The position numbers and the translations under genes were made by a program. The notes under the pieces were generated by a model that saw only the letters and a program-made list of their open reading frames with translations, searched no databases and was not told the origin of the DNA. Positions 6,373 to 7,659 of a stretch of 7,659 bases of DNA are shown one piece after another. The DNA lies in NCBI GenBank assembly GCA_023435855.1, contig JAEZLG010000139.1:1-7659 (forward strand), written 5' to 3'. This DNA comes from Bacillota bacterium (GTDB lineage Bacteria; Bacillota; Clostridia; Christensenellales; CAG-138). Every line of letters starts with the position of its first letter. Position 1 is the stretch's first letter.

Positions 6373-7365
6373 ATGAACCGGCTGATTGTAACCGAAAACC
6401 ACAATCCATGGCACAATCTCGCACTGGAAGAGCAGCTTTTTAACGCGCATAAAGAGGGCGTTACGCTCTACCTTTGGCAGAACCAAAACACCGTTGTCAT
6501 AGGCCGTAACCAGAATGCGTGGAAGGAATGCAGGCTCAGTGATCTTGAACATGACGGAGGTAGGTTGGCGCGGCGTACTTCAGGCGGCGGAGCAGTGTTT
6601 CACGACCTTGGCAATTTGAATTTTACCTTCATCACGACGCGAGAAATTTACGACCAAAAGCGCCAGCTATCCGTAATTACAAACGCGGTTAAAAGCCTTA
6701 AAATAGATGCGCGCTTTACGGGCAGAAACGATATCTTAGCCTTTCCTCCAAACTGCGACGCAAGTGATACCGGTGCAAAATTCTCCGGCAACGCGTTTCG
6801 CTTTTCCAATTCGACAGGGCTTCATCACGGGACAATTCTCGTACATGTGGATATGGGAAAGCTCGGCAAATACCTTGCACCCTCCGAGGACAAGCTTAAA
6901 GCAAAAGGGGTGGACAGCGTGCGAGCACGCGTCTGCAACCTTATAGACTTTGTTCCCTCGCTCACCATTGACGACGTAAAAAACGCCGTGATACACGACT
7001 TTGAGCGCGAATACGGTACTGCGAGCATTCTTTTGGAAAGCGAACTTGCTACAACCGCCATTGAGCAACTTATAGAAAAGCATGCCTCTCGCGAATGGAG
7101 GCTTGGAGCGACCCCCGCTTTTGATATAGAGCTTTATACTCGTTTCCCTTGGGGCGGCTTGGAGCTCAATATAAGCTTTTCACATGGAAGAATCACGCAA
7201 GTACATGCATTTAGCGATGCGATGGACGAGGCGTTTATTCTCCGTATCCCCGAGGTACTCAAGGGCTGCGCATTTGAAAGTGCTGCCATGGCAGAGAAGC
7301 TTCAATCCCTTCCCATCCCCGAGGCGGAGGATGCAGCGAACTGGATACGCAGCAAAGGCTTTTAA
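6373..7365 (+). CDS. lplA: Lipoate-protein ligase A
   Basis: This 330-residue enzyme activates free lipoate with ATP and attaches it to a lysine of lipoyl domains (such as 2-oxoacid dehydrogenase E2 or glycine cleavage H protein) in the cytosol. The N-terminal catalytic domain (about 1-240) has NLALEEQLF (15-23), LWQNQNTVVIGRNQNAW (34-50), the RRTSGGGAVFHDLGNLNF signature (67-84), TGRNDIL (116-122), GAKFSGNAF (134-142, predicted lipoyl-AMP-binding Lys136) and HHGTILVHVDM (151-161). A C-terminal accessory domain (about 245-330) resembles the lipoate-protein ligase C-terminal domain, with FPWGGLELNISFSHGRI. The total length is like E. coli LplA (about 338). The stretch between NDIL and the lysine (123-135) looks longer than in most homologues I recall. 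The ATG is preceded by AGGAAAGG at 6354-6361. It is divergent from the glycogen operon; no lipoylated enzyme is encoded in this window. Confidence 0.96.
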   Translation: MNRLIVTENHNPWHNLALEEQLFNAHKEGVTLYLWQNQNTVVIGRNQNAWKECRLSDLEHDGGRLARRTSGGGAVFHDLGNLNFTFITTREIYDQKRQLSVITNAVKSLKIDARFTGRNDILAFPPNCDASDTGAKFSGNAFRFSNSTGLHHGTILVHVDMGKLGKYLAPSEDKLKAKGVDSVRARVCNLIDFVPSLTIDDVKNAVIHDFEREYGTASILLESELATTAIEQLIEKHASREWRLGATPAFDIELYTRFPWGGLELNISFSHGRITQVHAFSDAMDEAFILRIPEVLKGCAFESAAMAEKLQSLPIPEAEDAANWIRSKGF

Positions 7366-7459
7366 TTTAAAATTTTGAAAATTTCCCAACATAGATTACG
7401 GCATAGCAGCGCGTTTGCATTCACATACTAGGGCTACCGATCGAATGGAGGTAAAACCT
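7366..7459. other. AT-rich gap between lplA and the DUF1540 gene
   Basis: Just after the lplA TAA, AAATTTT (7370-7376) and AAAATTT (7378-7384) form a 7-base inverted repeat around one G. It has no GC stem, so it is a poor intrinsic terminator and may be an upstream AT element instead. I could not find a -35/-10 pair with standard spacing in front of the DUF1540 gene, so read-through from lplA is possible. Confidence 0.4.
7447..7452 (+). promoter_or_regulatory. Strong ribosome binding site for the DUF1540 gene
   Basis: GGAGGT at 7447-7452 lies 7 bases before ATG 7460. It decides the start: longer in-frame options (TTG 7415, ATG 7445) lie on or before this site and have no comparable signal. 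Confidence 0.85.
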
Positions 7460-7633
7460 ATGTCAATGTCAAACACCGGCTGTCAGACGATTGGTTGCCG
7501 CGTGGCAAGCTGTAGATTTCACAGCGAAGGACAAAAATGTACGCTCGAAAGCATTCAGGTAGAACCAATGCCAAACGGCAATACGGGAACACCTGCCGAC
7601 GAGAGCCTTTGCGGGAGCTACAAACAAAAATAG
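7460..7633 (+). CDS. Small DUF1540 cysteine-rich protein
   Basis: This 57-residue protein, MSMSNTGCQTIGCRVASCRF to SLCGSYKQK, has cysteines at 8, 13, 18, 27 and 51. The spacing C13-x4-C18-x8-C27, followed by an IQV strand (32-34) and a final C-G-S-Y, matches the DUF1540 pattern of a short CxV..C.Y/F......C module and a late T/S-x-C-x-[TS]-[FY]. DUF1540 proteins are common in Clostridia and Bacilli, often as one or two small copies; the cysteines suggest metal binding, but no reaction is established to my knowledge. No signal peptide or membrane segment is visible, so it is probably cytosolic. The stop is TAG. It lies 94 bases after lplA on the same strand, with its own strong ribosome site. 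The assignment rests on the cysteine pattern and small size. Confidence 0.82.
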   Translation: MSMSNTGCQTIGCRVASCRFHSEGQKCTLESIQVEPMPNGNTGTPADESLCGSYKQK

Positions 7634-7659
7634 CGGCAAAATCACGGAGAGCAACAGAG

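Noticed and set aside
7366..7390. Intrinsic terminator after lplA
   Set aside because: The inverted repeat is made only of A and T and is followed by CCC rather than a T-run, so it does not fit a rho-independent terminator.

Overview
The window looks like a chromosomal segment from a Clostridia-like member of the Bacillota. I infer this from the glgC/glgD pair (the catalytically inert GlgD subunit is typical of Firmicutes), the single-domain, Gram-positive style of GlgB, a DUF1540 small cysteine protein and a DUF4180 protein. Base composition is roughly balanced by eye. No species can be named from the sequence alone.

The left four-fifths (about 1-6125) is one leftward operon for making glycogen, transcribed in the order glgB, glgC, glgD, glgA, DUF4180. 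The genes are tightly packed: 28 bases between glgB and glgC, 7 bases of overlap between glgC and glgD, an ATGA overlap between glgD and glgA, and 4 bases between glgA and the DUF4180 gene, which runs off the left edge. Together GlgC/GlgD would make ADP-glucose from glucose-1-phosphate and ATP, GlgA would polymerise it into alpha-1,4 chains, and GlgB would add alpha-1,6 branches.

The main anomaly is in glgC. Its reading frame is intact from the ATG at 4240 to the TGA at 3011 except for one in-frame TAG at 4138-4136. This is codon 35, in the conserved PFGG-[K/Q]-YRIIDF segment. A one-base change (CAG or AAG to TAG) explains it. The ORF that remains downstream lacks the nucleotide-binding loop, so as written this strain would have a disabled ADP-glucose pyrophosphorylase beside apparently intact glgB, glgD and glgA. 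TAG also ends glgB, glgA and the DUF1540 gene at sensible positions, which argues against genome-wide reassignment of TAG. A sequencing error, a true nonsense mutation, or suppression all remain possible.

The intergenic region 6126-6372 separates the glycogen operon from a rightward lipoate-protein ligase gene (lplA, 6373-7365). It should hold divergent promoters. It contains a cluster of AGCAT/ATGCT repeats around a plausible extended -10 for lplA, and a hairpin in the glgB leader. After lplA comes a 94-base AT-rich gap and a 57-residue DUF1540 gene (7460-7633) with a strong ribosome binding site. The last 26 bases hold nothing recognisable. I found no tRNA, rRNA, CRISPR array, insertion sequence or phage gene.
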